Assembly (NCBI RefSeq): GCF_011578285.1
Contig: NZ_CP049916.1
Coordinates: 2,294,001-2,358,000, forward strand
Direction of reading: 5' to 3'
DNA length: 64,000 nucleotides
Source: Acinetobacter lanii
Lineage (GTDB): Bacteria; Pseudomonadota; Gammaproteobacteria; Pseudomonadales; Moraxellaceae
Position numbers and translations under genes: made by a program. A model generated the notes under the pieces. That model did no database searches. It was not told where the DNA came from and worked only from the letters and a program-made list of their open reading frames with translations. Below, piece after piece: positions 1-9,559 of the stretch (within the stretch, counting starts at the first letter, position 1; every line of letters begins with the position of its first letter).

Positions 1-964
1 CAGGACGGGTTTCAATACTGGTTAAGCTGATGTTATGTTTGGCAAACGGTGCCAAAATTTCAAGCAATGCCCCGGCACGATCATGTGCAGAAATCAATAA
101 TGAGGTTTTATCATTACCACTTTCAGGCACTTTTTCACGACCAATCACCAAGAAACGGGTGGTATTTTCAGGATTATCTTCGATGTTGCCATGTAAAATT
201 TCTAGGTCGTACAAGCTTGCCGCGGTTTCAGAAGCAATGGCTGCTGAGTGCCATTCGTTACGAATACGGCGTGCAGCTTCTGCATTTGAACTCATGGCTA
301 CACGTTCAACCCCCGGATAATGGGCATCAAGCCAACCCCGGCACTGCGCCAAAGTTTGCTGATGTGCATAAATCTGTTTAATGCTGTCTTTACGTGTATT
401 TGAAGAGATTAAGAATTGGTGATGAATACGCAATTCCACTTCACCAATCACATTTAAATGCGAGGTTTTAAAACAGTCTAAAGTATGGTTCACCACCCCT
501 TCAGATGAGTTTTCAACCGGCACTAAACCATAGTGTGCAGAACCTGCTTCCACTTCACGGAACACTTCATCAATGGTTGGCAGTGGACGAATCACCGCAT
601 CTTGACCAAAATGTTTCAGTACCGCTGAATGGGTATACGTTCCCACAGGGCCCAAAAATGCAATGCTTTGTGGGGCTTCTAAGGCCAAACATGCCGACAT
701 AATTTCACGGAACAAACGTGCCATGGTGGTGTCAGACAATGGACCTTCATTACGCTCCATAACATTACGTAAAACTTGTGCTTCACGCTCAGGACGATAA
801 AACAGTGGATTTTCTTCAGAGGCAAATTTGGCTTTTGCAACAGCTTCAGCCAAACGTGCACGACGATTGATGAGTTGTTGTAATTGTTGGTCGACAGAGT
901 CAATATCTTGACGGATTTGCGCTAAATCTAAAGAATTCGTAGTGTTTTGATCATCGTTGATCAT
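1..964 (-). CDS. pheA: P-protein: chorismate mutase / prephenate dehydratase, 3' end cut by window edge
   Basis: Bifunctional enzyme of phenylalanine synthesis: chorismate to prephenate, then to phenylpyruvate. Reading the minus strand from the ATG at 964 gives about 321 uninterrupted codons. An N-terminal chorismate mutase (DIDSVDQQLQQLINRRA, about residues 17-33, then the FYRPEREA motif) is followed by the dehydratase domain (IAFLGPVGTYTHSA near residue 107; VPVENSSEGVV near 163; TTRFLVIG near 280). A feedback-type ACT domain begins at the left edge (SLLISAHDRAGALLEILAPF and then the SIETRP motif). The usual family length is about 360-390 residues, so only the C-terminal part of the ACT domain is missing. 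The start sits next to a second in-frame-looking ATG at 954; 964 is the first ATG of the frame. Identification is firm. Confidence 0.95.
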   Translation of the reverse strand, partial: MINDDQNTTNSLDLAQIRQDIDSVDQQLQQLINRRARLAEAVAKAKFASEENPLFYRPEREAQVLRNVMERNEGPLSDTTMARLFREIMSACLALEAPQSIAFLGPVGTYTHSAVLKHFGQDAVIRPLPTIDEVFREVEAGSAHYGLVPVENSSEGVVNHTLDCFKTSHLNVIGEVELRIHHQFLISSNTRKDSIKQIYAHQQTLAQCRGWLDAHYPGVERVAMSSNAEAARRIRNEWHSAAIASETAASLYDLEILHGNIEDNPENTTRFLVIGREKVPESGNDKTSLLISAHDRAGALLEILAPFAKHNISLTSIETRP

Positions 965-1183
965 TGTTATTTCGCCCTGCAAAAAAGGATGTGAACAGTA
1001 TAACAATAGTTAGCTTTGAAATGTTAAGCAACAAGACTTTGTGGGAGAGCGTGTTAAAAATATACAGTTGATTTATTCATCAATTTTTTTAATGAGACAG
1101 CAATCTTAAAGTTTGCTTTTATATTTTTTTGATACTTCATTTGGTCTGATTTTTTACACACTCAAGATTTATTCTAGAACTCA

Positions 1184-1462
1184 TTAGAACCGTAGTTCAG
1201 GCTTAAAAAGACCAACAACAAACCAAAGACTAGAAAAAATCCAGATGATTAAAATATAGAGTCGAATTTGCTCAGCATTCCAATCCCAAGTGATCCAACC
1301 TAAAGTCAATGCAGATTTTAATCCCACTAACCACTTTGCCCCACCCCAAGATAAAATCCATTTATACAATAAGGACTGTACAGCATACTGAATAATCCAT
1401 GCAATTAGACTCAAGAGATCACCATTTGCTTCTGAATCAACATCATTTGAGATTCCCCTCAT
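1184..1462 (-). CDS. small hydrophobic membrane protein, unknown function
   Basis: A 92-codon ORF starting at the ATG at 1462 (a TTG lies one codon earlier). The protein is rich in tryptophan and hydrophobic residues. Two likely membrane segments cover about residues 18-38 and 68-88, with a polar NDVDSEANGD stretch before the first. No family is recognised. I see no convincing Shine-Dalgarno sequence, but the hydrophobic periodicity and lack of competing ORFs argue for a real gene. It lies just upstream of pheA in the same direction, with about 220 bp between them, and its start is about 50 bp from the end of the acyl-CoA dehydrogenase gene. Confidence 0.5.
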   Translation of the reverse strand: MRGISNDVDSEANGDLLSLIAWIIQYAVQSLLYKWILSWGGAKWLVGLKSALTLGWITWDWNAEQIRLYILIIWIFSSLWFVVGLFKPELRF

Positions 1463-1513
1463 CAAATACGATTCTAACGATCGATTTAATGAGGAGAGTC
1501 TGCATATGAGACA

Positions 1514-2656
1514 CTAGCGCCCTAAAATGCCACGCGCCACAATCTCTTTCATGATTTCATTGGTGCCACCGTAAATACGTTGAATACGCGCATCCACAAA
1601 GAAGCGTGAAATTGGATACTCCGTCATATAGCCATAGCCACCGAACAACTGAAGCAAGTTATCTGCAATTTTCATTTGCATATCGGTACTAAATGACTTT
1701 AATGCGGCTGCCGTTTCTACATCCAATTTGCCTTCTTTATAGAGTGCTAAATTTTGATTGTAAAACGCAGCGGTTGCCAATTCATCAATTTTAGCCTGTG
1801 CCAAAACAAAGCGGGTGTTTTGGAAACTTCCCACCGCTTGCCCAAAAGCTTGACGCTCTTTGACGTATTGCGTTGCAAGGTCGATACAGCCACGAATTGC
1901 ACCCAATGCCGTTGCTGCAATTGAAGTCCGTTCACGGGGTAATTCTTGCATCATATAAGCAAAGCCTTGCCCAGCTTGTCCCAAGAGTTGATTGGCAGGC
2001 ACTTTGACATTGTCAAAAAACAACTCTGAGGTGTCTTGTGAATGCAGACCAATTTTTTCTAAATTGGTGCCTTTTTTAAAGCCATCTAAGTGGGTATCCA
2101 CCAAAAGCAGTGACACCCCTTTGGCACGGGCTTGTGGATCTGTTTTAACAGCAAGTACCACCAAATCGGCATGCTGACCATTTGAAATAAAGGTTTTTGA
2201 ACCATTGAGTAGATAATGATCGCCTTGCAAAATGGCACTGGTCCGTATGGCTTGTAAGTCAGAGCCAGCCCCTGGTTCAGTCATCCCAATGGCACCGACC
2301 ACCTCTCCCGATACCATTTTCGGCAACCAATATTGTTTTTGTTCTTCATTGGCAATATTTAAAATATAAGGTGCCGCAATTTCAGAATGACATGATATGC
2401 CTGTAGATAATGCAGCGAAGCCTGCACGTGATGATTCTTCAACCAACATCAGTGAATACTCAGTCGGCACACCATACCCACCGTACGCCTCAGGAACATC
2501 AACACATAGGTAGCCGTTTTCACCCAATAAGTGCCATATTGAACGTGGCATTATGCCATCGCGTTCCCATTGCTCGTAATACGGCGCGACATGTTCATTC
2601 ATAAAGCGTTTGAAATTATCACGAAAGAGTTCTAGATCTGCATCATAGGCAAGCAT
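1514..2656 (-). CDS. acyl-CoA dehydrogenase, long-chain (LCAD)-like
   Basis: FAD enzyme of 380 residues that introduces the 2,3-double bond into an acyl-CoA in fatty-acid or related beta-oxidation. The full-length ACAD fold is present: the N-terminal helical domain, the middle-domain signature IGMTEPGAGSDLQ (about residues 121-133) and the C-terminal motif RIYGGTNEIMKEI. The residue that carries the catalytic glutamate in medium-chain enzymes (YEGT) is glycine here. Instead, ELPRERTSIA near residue 238 matches the place where LCAD carries its catalytic glutamate. This suggests an LCAD-type active site, though the substrate cannot be read from sequence. It is apparently monocistronic, with no etfAB or thiolase beside it. 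Start at the ATG at 2656. Confidence 0.9.
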   Translation of the reverse strand: MLAYDADLELFRDNFKRFMNEHVAPYYEQWERDGIMPRSIWHLLGENGYLCVDVPEAYGGYGVPTEYSLMLVEESSRAGFAALSTGISCHSEIAAPYILNIANEEQKQYWLPKMVSGEVVGAIGMTEPGAGSDLQAIRTSAILQGDHYLLNGSKTFISNGQHADLVVLAVKTDPQARAKGVSLLLVDTHLDGFKKGTNLEKIGLHSQDTSELFFDNVKVPANQLLGQAGQGFAYMMQELPRERTSIAATALGAIRGCIDLATQYVKERQAFGQAVGSFQNTRFVLAQAKIDELATAAFYNQNLALYKEGKLDVETAAALKSFSTDMQMKIADNLLQLFGGYGYMTEYPISRFFVDARIQRIYGGTNEIMKEIVARGILGR

Positions 2657-2850
2657 TAATTCTATTCCTTGTACTTATTGGGTTCATTCTATTGCTCATA
2701 AATCCTAATCATTTTGCAAGCGATTGTCATGTTCATTTTATATCCGCCTCAGTTATCAAAATGGTCAATGTAAGACGGTATAAAATTTAATTTGCAGCTT
2801 TTTGTGGCATATTAAACAGTCATTGACCGTTACTCATGTATACATCGCTT

Positions 2851-3849
2851 ATGAACACCAAACGTAATATCTATAAAGACGCCGAACATCCTTTTGCGCA
2901 ATTTGTGCGGATCATTGGCAAAGGGAAAAATGGCGCACGTTCACTCACTTATGATGAAGCCTATCAAGCCTTTGGTATGATTTTGAACAATGAGGTCTTG
3001 GATGTGCAATTGGGCGCTTTTTTGATGTTGCTTCGGGTCAAAGAAGAGTCAGTGGATGAATTGACCGGTTTTGTACAAGCCACCAAAGATCAACTGCAGT
3101 TTAAGCCGCTTGATGTCGATTTAGATTGGTCCTCTTATGCCGGCAAACGCAAACATTATCCGTGGTTTATTTTGGCAGCCCTGACTTTAGCAAAAAATGG
3201 CTATAAGATCGTGATGCACGGCGCTGCAGGGCATACGATTAATCGGGTTTATACCGAGCAAGTTTTAGAATATCTTGGCTATCCAATCTGTCAAAGTGAT
3301 GTTGAGGTTGAACAGCAATTGGCTGAGCGAAACTTTGCTTATTTGCCGCTTGACGTCATTTCACCAATTTTAAGTGACTTAATTTCCCTTCGAAACGTGA
3401 TGGGCTTACGTTCCCCAATTCATACCCTCGCCCGTTTGATTAACCCCTTTAATGCCAAGGCAACTTTACAGTCGATTTTCCATCCGGCTTATCGTGGCTC
3501 ACATCAACGCGCGGCATATCAACTCGGCTATAAAAACAGTGCAGTGATTAAAGGTGAAGGCGGTGAATTTGAACGTAATCCGGATGCCAAAACTCTGATT
3601 TGCGGGATTCAAAATGGCGAATTGTACGAACATGAATTGCCAAAAATCACGCCTGATCGTAGTGCGATTGAGGAAGAACTGGATTTAGCCCAATTTAAAG
3701 CAGCATGGCTGGGTCAACAGTCACATGAATATGGTGAATTGGCGGTGACTGAAACTATGGGTATTGCGCTTTACACGATGGGAGTCTGCCCAAGTTATGA
3801 AGAAGCGATGTCCAAAGCCAAACAACTATGGCAAGATCGTAACGCTTAG
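2851..3849 (+). CDS. ybiB: TrpD2/YbiB-family protein (anthranilate phosphoribosyltransferase-like fold)
   Basis: About 332 residues with the glycosyltransferase family 3 fold: a small helical N-terminal domain, then the phosphoribosyltransferase-like domain. It matches the YbiB/TrpD2 branch rather than true TrpD. KNGARSLTYDEAYQAFGMIL is at the N-terminus, HGAAGHTINRVYTEQVLEYLG sits where TrpD has its phosphoribosyl site, and KGEGGEFERNPD lies late in the protein. E. coli YbiB is known as a nucleic-acid-binding protein without confirmed transferase activity, so a tryptophan role should not be assumed. No trp genes are nearby. An upstream ATG at 2836 would add five residues; I favour 2851 (MNTKRNIYKDAEHP), which is where family members usually begin. 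A terminator follows at once. Confidence 0.85.
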   Translation: MNTKRNIYKDAEHPFAQFVRIIGKGKNGARSLTYDEAYQAFGMILNNEVLDVQLGAFLMLLRVKEESVDELTGFVQATKDQLQFKPLDVDLDWSSYAGKRKHYPWFILAALTLAKNGYKIVMHGAAGHTINRVYTEQVLEYLGYPICQSDVEVEQQLAERNFAYLPLDVISPILSDLISLRNVMGLRSPIHTLARLINPFNAKATLQSIFHPAYRGSHQRAAYQLGYKNSAVIKGEGGEFERNPDAKTLICGIQNGELYEHELPKITPDRSAIEEELDLAQFKAAWLGQQSHEYGELAVTETMGIALYTMGVCPSYEEAMSKAKQLWQDRNA

Positions 3850-3880
3850 CTATTTTACATAGCTGAAATTTACACAGATC

Positions 3881-3909
3881 AAAAAAAAGACACCCTTGGG
3901 TGTCTTTTT
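3881..3909. terminator. bidirectional intrinsic terminator between ybiB and yeaC-like gene
   Basis: The perfect stem GACACCC/GGGTGTC with a two-base loop is flanked by an A-run on the left and a T-run on the right, so it can terminate both convergent genes. Confidence 0.85.
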
Positions 3910-3923
3910 GATTTAACTTAATC

Positions 3924-4190
3924 TTAAACAAATTTAATCGGTTGAAATTCTGGCTCAGGCACATGCGAATCACATTGATCGTCTTCTTCTTTATGCCCTT
4001 TATCGATATAACCTGAACGCTCAGTTTCCGGTAAATTTTCAGCTTCCCATGCAATCACAGCTTGCATACTGATTTGACGTTGTTCTTTGGTTAAAGCCAC
4101 ACCATTCGGCCATTTACCAATTTCAACGGCTGTTCTTAAACGATCAACGATATCGGCATTCAATACCGAAAGCATTTGTTCAATATTCAT
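3924..4190 (-). CDS. YeaC-like DUF1315 protein
   Basis: Small cytoplasmic protein of 88 residues. The N-terminal half carries the family pattern: VDRLRTAVEIGKWPNGVALT resembles E. coli YeaC (RLSTAVELGKWPDGVALT), followed by a QA.IAWEAENL segment. The C-terminal tail is acidic and variable. The function of the family is unknown. The ATG at 4190 lies 2 bp after the nadK stop, so the two genes are almost certainly one transcript and probably translationally coupled. An in-frame TTG at 4196 is a less likely start. Confidence 0.85.
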   Translation of the reverse strand: MNIEQMLSVLNADIVDRLRTAVEIGKWPNGVALTKEQRQISMQAVIAWEAENLPETERSGYIDKGHKEEDDQCDSHVPEPEFQPIKFV

Positions 4191-4192
4191 AA

Positions 4193-5098
4193 TCAATCCT
4201 GCTGCTGAAATGAGTCAAAATCTTGGTTCCAACCCAGTTTTGTACGACAAGCCATATAGAAGTCATACCCAGGCGGATGAAGGAGTGCCAATTTAAACGG
4301 ATGTTTACGTATATGTAAACTGTCCCCAACATTGAGTGAAATACTGTGTTGCCCGTCTGCACTGACCATTGGCATGACACGATTTTCACGAATCTGAATT
4401 TTAATTTCACTGTTGCCCCCGACCACAATCGGACGAGAAGACAAGGTATGCGGATGCATCGGCACCAATGCAATCGCATCCATACTAGGATGTAAAATCG
4501 GACCACCACCCGATAAAGCATAGGCGGTTGAACCCGTCGGGGTCGATACAATCAAACCATCACTATGTTGGCGGTACACATATTGACCATCGATGTTCAG
4601 TTCAAAATCAATCATATGAACCGATTTACCTGAATGCAGCACAATATCATTCAGTGCAATGGCATCATAAATCACTTGATTGTTATTACGCACTTCAAGT
4701 TCAAGTAAAAAACGACGATCGAGCTGAAATTCACCTTGCAACACTTGATCGAGTTTACTCAGCACTTCCGCCGGATTAATGTCCGTTAGAAAGCCCAAAC
4801 GTCCTCGGTTAACCCCAAGTACAGGAATATTGTATTTCACCAACGAGCGTGCGGCTTGTAACAGTGAGCCATCACCACCGACCACAATCACCATATCCGC
4901 CACTTCACCAAGCAAAGCACGGGTCACCGTTTGCACATTGTCATACGGCACCAATTTGGCAGTTTCATTATCAAAAATAGGATGTAAGCCGAGGCTGATC
5001 AAATGATCATAGATCAGGCTTAAGGTTTCACCGACCGAGTTTTTCCCAGGTCGCCCAATGAGTCCAATATTACGAAAAGTCTTGGCTAATAGATGCAC
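4193..5098 (-). CDS. nadK: NAD kinase
   Basis: Phosphorylates NAD+ to NADP+ in the cytoplasm. The protein has 301 residues, normal for proteobacterial NadK. The diagnostic GGDGS motif is at residues 74-78, followed by the substrate-binding NDIVLHSG segment and DGLIVSTPTGSTAYALSGGG. The ATG at 5098 gives the expected N-terminus (FRNIGLIGRPGKN). It heads a two-gene unit with the downstream YeaC-like gene and is divergent from mrcB across about 250 bp. Confidence 0.96.
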   Translation of the reverse strand: MHLLAKTFRNIGLIGRPGKNSVGETLSLIYDHLISLGLHPIFDNETAKLVPYDNVQTVTRALLGEVADMVIVVGGDGSLLQAARSLVKYNIPVLGVNRGRLGFLTDINPAEVLSKLDQVLQGEFQLDRRFLLELEVRNNNQVIYDAIALNDIVLHSGKSVHMIDFELNIDGQYVYRQHSDGLIVSTPTGSTAYALSGGGPILHPSMDAIALVPMHPHTLSSRPIVVGGNSEIKIQIRENRVMPMVSADGQHSISLNVGDSLHIRKHPFKLALLHPPGYDFYMACRTKLGWNQDFDSFQQQD

Positions 5099-5349
5099 GA
5101 ATGCGATGGCTCCAATGTGATTAGCGATATCATAGCACTAACATTATACGACAAATATATGTCATGTCGGTGTCAAGTGCTTGAGATATGTAATGGAATA
5201 GGGCTTTAAAGCGATACATTTTCAACAATTTCAGGACTGAATTGGGACAGAAAAGCGTTTCTGTTGCATCAAATTCACAGTTTAATTATTGCAAAAATAT
5301 GAAAAGCTTCGCATGATTAACGCAATAATACGGGTTATGTTCTTAATTT

Positions 5350-7746
5350 ATGAAGTCTGAACGTGGAATTGGCTTTTTTGCACTGATTTTCTGCTTATTG
5401 GTCATTGGGGTGTTTATTGCTTTTAGTATTTATCTTATTCGTTTAGATAATATTATACGTGATAAATTTGAAGGCAATCGTTGGGATATTCCTGCAAAAG
5501 TGTTTGCACGTCCGCTTGAAGTTTATGCCAATGCGCCGATTGATCAGGCTGATTTTCAACAAGAACTTAATCTCTTGGGCTACAAAAACTCGGACAATTA
5601 CACCAAATCGGGTCATTATGTGGTGCAGGACAAAACCCTGTATGTCCATACGCGTGGTTTCGATTTTGGTGACAGTGTCGATCCGGAACAGATTTTACAA
5701 GTCTCTTTTGCTGACAACCAAGTGGCAGAAGTCAAAGCCACCAAGCCATCGAATACTGGCATTGCGCGCCTAGAACCGATGCTGATTGGCGGGATTTATC
5801 CGCAGCACAATGAAGACCGTGTCCTGATTAAACTGAATAAAGTGCCGAAACCTTTAATTCAAGCCTTGATCGCAACTGAAGATCGTAATTTCTATCATCA
5901 TCATGGGATTTCGTTCCGAGGTACGGCACGTGCATTGGTCAGTAATGTTACCGGTGGAAAACGTCAAGGCGGTTCGACCCTAACCCAACAATTGGTCAAA
6001 AATTTCTACCTGACGCCGGAACGTACTTTAAAACGTAAAGTTAATGAAGCTCTTATGGCTTTATTACTTGAATTTCACTACGACAAAGACGAAATTTTAG
6101 AAGCCTATTTAAATGAAGTGAATTTGGGTCAAAATGGTAACTATTCAGTGAATGGTTATGGTTTGGCTTCACAGTTCTATTTCGGTCTGCCGCTCAGTGA
6201 ATTGAGTATTGCACAACAAGCCTATTTGGTCGGTTTGGTCCAAGGTCCAACCCTGTATAACCCATGGAAAAACCCTGAAGGCGCAAAAAACCGTCGTAAT
6301 ATCGTGTTAAAAAACATGTTGGTGATGGGCTATTTAACGCAAGAACAATATGAAACTGAATCTGCCAAAGCACTCAATATTATCGATAAGCCGACTATTG
6401 GTCCTGCGCGCTTTCCCGATTTTCTTGACATTGTGCGTCGCCAACTTAAAACAGAATACCAAGAAGGTGATCTGACCAATCAAGGGTTGAAAATTTTCAC
6501 CACGCTTGATCCGATTGCGCAAACCAAAATTCAAGCTTCGTTCCTTGATTCAGTTTCAAAATTGTCTAAAGCCAATCCAAGTCGTTTAAAAGACTTACAA
6601 GGTGCGGTGTTGGTCTCCCATCCTGAAAATGGAGAACTGATTGCGGCTGTCGGTTCAACGCGTGACTTTACTGGTTTTAACCGTGCAATTGATGCCAAAC
6701 GTCAAGTCGGTTCTTTGCTTAAACCGATTATTTATCTGAGTGCATTAGAGTCGGGTCGTTATACATGGGCGAGCCGTATTGAAGACAGTCCGATCAGTAT
6801 TCCAACCGATGGCAATAAAACGTGGACGCCGAAAAACTATAGCGGTTCAGGTTATGGCTATGTGCCGATGGCACAAGCCTTGGCCAACTCTTATAACTTA
6901 TCTGCCGTGCGTTTAGGTCAAGAATTTGGCTTAGCCACTTTTAGTAATAATCTGACCAAATTTGGTGTGGCTTCTAAAATTCCAAACTATCCATCGATTT
7001 TCTTAGGTGCTGTGGATATGTCACCGATGGAAGTCTTGAGTATTTATGGCAACTTTGCCACCGGTGGTTTTAAATATCCGAATAAAGCCATTCGTTCGGT
7101 GGTCGATTCTTCTGGGCGTTTGCTTGATCGTTATAGCTTAAACGTGCAACAAACCATTGATCCATCATCTGCTTACTTATTAAATTATGGTTTACAACGG
7201 GTCATGTCCTCAGGTACAGGTAAAGTGGCATACAATACCTTCCCTGCCGATTTAAAATTGGCGGGTAAATCAGGCACCACCAATGACACTCGTGACTCAT
7301 GGTTTGCAGGTTATTCAGGCAATAATTTGGCTGTGGTATGGTTAGGACTCGATGACAATAAAGTCACTGGCTTAACCGGTTCTTCTGGTGCGCTTCCGGT
7401 TTGGATCAATGTGATGAAGCAAATCCGTCAAAAACCGGTCAATTTACGTCAAACGGATGATGTGCAGTGGCAATGGCTGGACACAGCATCGGGCGATTTA
7501 TCGGCACAAGGCTGCGAGGGTGCATTGTATATTCCACTGCTTCGCCACACTGTGCCGAAACGTGCCACCCCATGTGGTCTACCGCATTATCAAGTTGAAC
7601 CGACCTATATACCTGAAGCTCAGGTTGATCCAAATGCAATGCCTGCCGATGAAATTGAAAACTTTATTCGTGAAAGCGAAAATGAAATGGAACAAGACTT
7701 ATCCAATAATGGGCGAGTAATTTCAAGTGGCAGCTTTGAGCATTAA
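5350..7746 (+). CDS. mrcB: penicillin-binding protein 1B, bifunctional class A PBP
   Basis: Inner-membrane peptidoglycan synthase of 798 residues. One N-terminal membrane anchor (about residues 8-30) is followed by a UB2H-like region (about 60-140). The GT51 glycosyltransferase has ATEDRNFYHHHG at about 175 (catalytic Glu 177) and GGSTLTQQLVKN at about 207. The transpeptidase has SLLK (nucleophile Ser 455), SYN (514-516) and KSGT (640-643). A C-terminal tail of about 90 residues includes two cysteines (QGCEGALYIP, ATPCGLPH). All catalytic motifs are intact. The gene directly downstream encodes a TPR lipoprotein that is probably its activator. Confidence 0.97.
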   Translation: MKSERGIGFFALIFCLLVIGVFIAFSIYLIRLDNIIRDKFEGNRWDIPAKVFARPLEVYANAPIDQADFQQELNLLGYKNSDNYTKSGHYVVQDKTLYVHTRGFDFGDSVDPEQILQVSFADNQVAEVKATKPSNTGIARLEPMLIGGIYPQHNEDRVLIKLNKVPKPLIQALIATEDRNFYHHHGISFRGTARALVSNVTGGKRQGGSTLTQQLVKNFYLTPERTLKRKVNEALMALLLEFHYDKDEILEAYLNEVNLGQNGNYSVNGYGLASQFYFGLPLSELSIAQQAYLVGLVQGPTLYNPWKNPEGAKNRRNIVLKNMLVMGYLTQEQYETESAKALNIIDKPTIGPARFPDFLDIVRRQLKTEYQEGDLTNQGLKIFTTLDPIAQTKIQASFLDSVSKLSKANPSRLKDLQGAVLVSHPENGELIAAVGSTRDFTGFNRAIDAKRQVGSLLKPIIYLSALESGRYTWASRIEDSPISIPTDGNKTWTPKNYSGSGYGYVPMAQALANSYNLSAVRLGQEFGLATFSNNLTKFGVASKIPNYPSIFLGAVDMSPMEVLSIYGNFATGGFKYPNKAIRSVVDSSGRLLDRYSLNVQQTIDPSSAYLLNYGLQRVMSSGTGKVAYNTFPADLKLAGKSGTTNDTRDSWFAGYSGNNLAVVWLGLDDNKVTGLTGSSGALPVWINVMKQIRQKPVNLRQTDDVQWQWLDTASGDLSAQGCEGALYIPLLRHTVPKRATPCGLPHYQVEPTYIPEAQVDPNAMPADEIENFIRESENEMEQDLSNNGRVISSGSFEH

Positions 7747-7886
7747 GATTAAGCTTTAAACATGAGCTTGTATCAATAAGCTCTAATTTGTTCAGTACTT
7801 AAATGGATAAAATCTTTGTTTAAGTATTGAACCCTAAAACCATGAGATTTAGCGTATTGATGATTAAAAATAAAACTCTATACACC

Positions 7887-8459
7887 ATGACAGCACAGAG
7901 CAAAACTGTGCTGGTGATAGCGAGCTTAGTCGGCTTAGCGATGCTGAATGCGGGATGTCAAACGACCTCTTCTACGCAAAACACGCCGACACAACCCAAA
8001 AAACCGTCGCCAAGTCAAAGTGTCAGCACGCCTGATGGAATTACAATCACGCCTTATGAACGTGAGGAAATCAAGCGTGAGTCTAGGCAGGTTGTGATAC
8101 CACAATCCAAAGCATCAGCACAGCGTTTTGATGATGGTCGCAACTTGCCTGTCTTTAAACAGTTGATCAGCCAAACCCAGAGCGCATTTCAACAAGGCAA
8201 ATGGTCAGAAGCTGAACAGTTGGCATTAAGAGCGCAGCGCCTAGCGCCACAATCTGCGGAAAGCTTTATGTATTTGGCCATGATTGCCAACCAAACCAAT
8301 CAGGCCGGCAATGCAGATGCCTTAGCACGTCGTGGACTCAGTTATGCGCAAAGTACCCCGATGAAACGACAATTGTGGCAAATTATTTTAAAATCGGCAC
8401 AACTCAGAAATAACCCAGTCACCATTCAAGAAGCCCAAGCACGGATTAAAGCCCTATAA
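7887..8459 (+). CDS. TPR outer-membrane lipoprotein, likely PBP1b activator (LpoP-like)
   Basis: Predicted lipoprotein of 190 residues from the ATG at 7887. The signal peptide MTAQSKTVLVIASLVGLAML ends in the lipobox NAGC. A Thr/Pro/Lys/Ser-rich linker (about residues 25-55) follows, then a TPR-like helical domain (FKQLISQTQSAFQQGKWSEA, then the QLALRAQRLAPQSAESFMYL region). Earlier in-frame ATGs at 7842 and 7860 would place charged residues before the signal peptide and are less likely. The position directly behind mrcB and the lipoprotein-linker-TPR architecture match LpoP, the activator of PBP1b described in Pseudomonas aeruginosa. The function is inferred from architecture and location, not proven. 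Confidence 0.75.
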   Translation: MTAQSKTVLVIASLVGLAMLNAGCQTTSSTQNTPTQPKKPSPSQSVSTPDGITITPYEREEIKRESRQVVIPQSKASAQRFDDGRNLPVFKQLISQTQSAFQQGKWSEAEQLALRAQRLAPQSAESFMYLAMIANQTNQAGNADALARRGLSYAQSTPMKRQLWQIILKSAQLRNNPVTIQEAQARIKAL

Positions 8460-8528
8460 TCCGTGGCTTGATTCAAGCCCAGATTTTAGCCTTAAATACT
8501 TTGGTTGCTCTGTGATGGGCTCAAATGC

Positions 8529-9473
8529 TTAAAAATGACGGATGCCGGCGACTCCATATGCAGCATGCGCTTGTGCCTGTGCGAGGTCTTCCGGCTCTAA
8601 CCCACCTAAGGCAAAAACTGGAATATCACAAGTCTCTGCGATTTGTTTAAATTGAGCCCACCCTAAGACGTCTGCGTTTGAATGCGTCATTGTGTTTAAG
8701 ACAGGACTGAGCAGTACCGCATCAAATCCAAGTGACTGTGCGCGTGCGACTGAGGCTTGATCATGGCATGCTGCGATGCTTCGTATGCCTATTGGTCGCC
8801 TTAACGCTTGCTGATTGAATGAATCATCAGTTTCACCACCATTCTGTGCTTCCAAAGCCAAAACTTGAGCGTGTTTAAAGTGTACTGCGCCGATCAGTCC
8901 TTGAATGCTCGAATCCAATGCATTCCATAACGTGACATTTAAAATCAAATGCTTTAATTGTTCAACCTCTAGAGCTGAGATTTGCTCACGCAATTCCGGC
9001 ATCAAATTCTCGACTCTTAAATACAGCATCTGATCTGAATCTAAACTCGAAATTGCATTGAGGTCTGTTGCAATTTTGATCTGATGTGACCAATGCAAGC
9101 GTTGAATGATCGCATCATTGGCTTTAGGGAAATTAAGCATTGACAGTTGTTCGCGCGCATACCATGTCCATGGAGCTTGAATTTGTTTAAGTTGCTGCTG
9201 CATCACCGCCGCATGGAACAGATGTAAATGTACATGAATGTCTTCGTACTCATGACGAATCACGTCAAAGGCATGCCACTCATCTAGGGCAATACCTACT
9301 TCCTCCAAGACTTCACGGCGACAGGCCTGCTCAGGTGTTTCTCCCTGCTCGACTTTACCGCCCGGAAATTCATATTTATTGCCTTGATGTTGCTTGGCTT
9401 CACGCCAGCCCACCAACACTTGGCTACGATGAAATAGCAGTGCAATGGCAACGTTGACTGTGGGTTTACTCAT
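8529..9473 (-). CDS. Nudix hydrolase fused to a ThiE/TenI-like domain (MutT-type)
   Basis: A fusion protein of 314 residues. The N-terminal Nudix domain (about 1-130) has the complete Nudix box, from GGKVEQGETPEQACRREV to the LEEVGI end, as in MutT-type 8-oxo-dGTP hydrolases. The C-terminal half (about 135-314) resembles a TIM-barrel thiamine-phosphate synthase, with IGRSIAACHD-like and FDAVLLSPVLNT segments and a final VFALGGLEPEDLAQ, as in the ThiE/TenI family. Such fusions are known in gamma-proteobacteria and are usually called Nudix family hydrolases. No thi genes are nearby. I chose the ATG at 9473 (MSKPTVNVAIAL); the extra residues from 9641 would run back through the Fur box of the divergent hemP. 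Confidence 0.85.
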   Translation of the reverse strand: MSKPTVNVAIALLFHRSQVLVGWREAKQHQGNKYEFPGGKVEQGETPEQACRREVLEEVGIALDEWHAFDVIRHEYEDIHVHLHLFHAAVMQQQLKQIQAPWTWYAREQLSMLNFPKANDAIIQRLHWSHQIKIATDLNAISSLDSDQMLYLRVENLMPELREQISALEVEQLKHLILNVTLWNALDSSIQGLIGAVHFKHAQVLALEAQNGGETDDSFNQQALRRPIGIRSIAACHDQASVARAQSLGFDAVLLSPVLNTMTHSNADVLGWAQFKQIAETCDIPVFALGGLEPEDLAQAQAHAAYGVAGIRHF

Positions 9474-9559
9474 AGTGGGAGACTTCAAGATTTTTGCGCT
9501 AGTGTAAGCAATTATAGTTTTTTTATAAATGAGAGAAATTATCGTTGACAGATCTATTC

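Noticed and set aside
1514..2656. Acyl-CoA dehydrogenase judged inactive because YEGT is YGGT
   Set aside because: LCAD-type enzymes place the catalytic Glu on another helix, and the ELPRERTSIA segment supplies it.
2836..3849. trpD (anthranilate phosphoribosyltransferase) assignment
   Set aside because: Sequence follows the YbiB/TrpD2 branch and no tryptophan genes are near.
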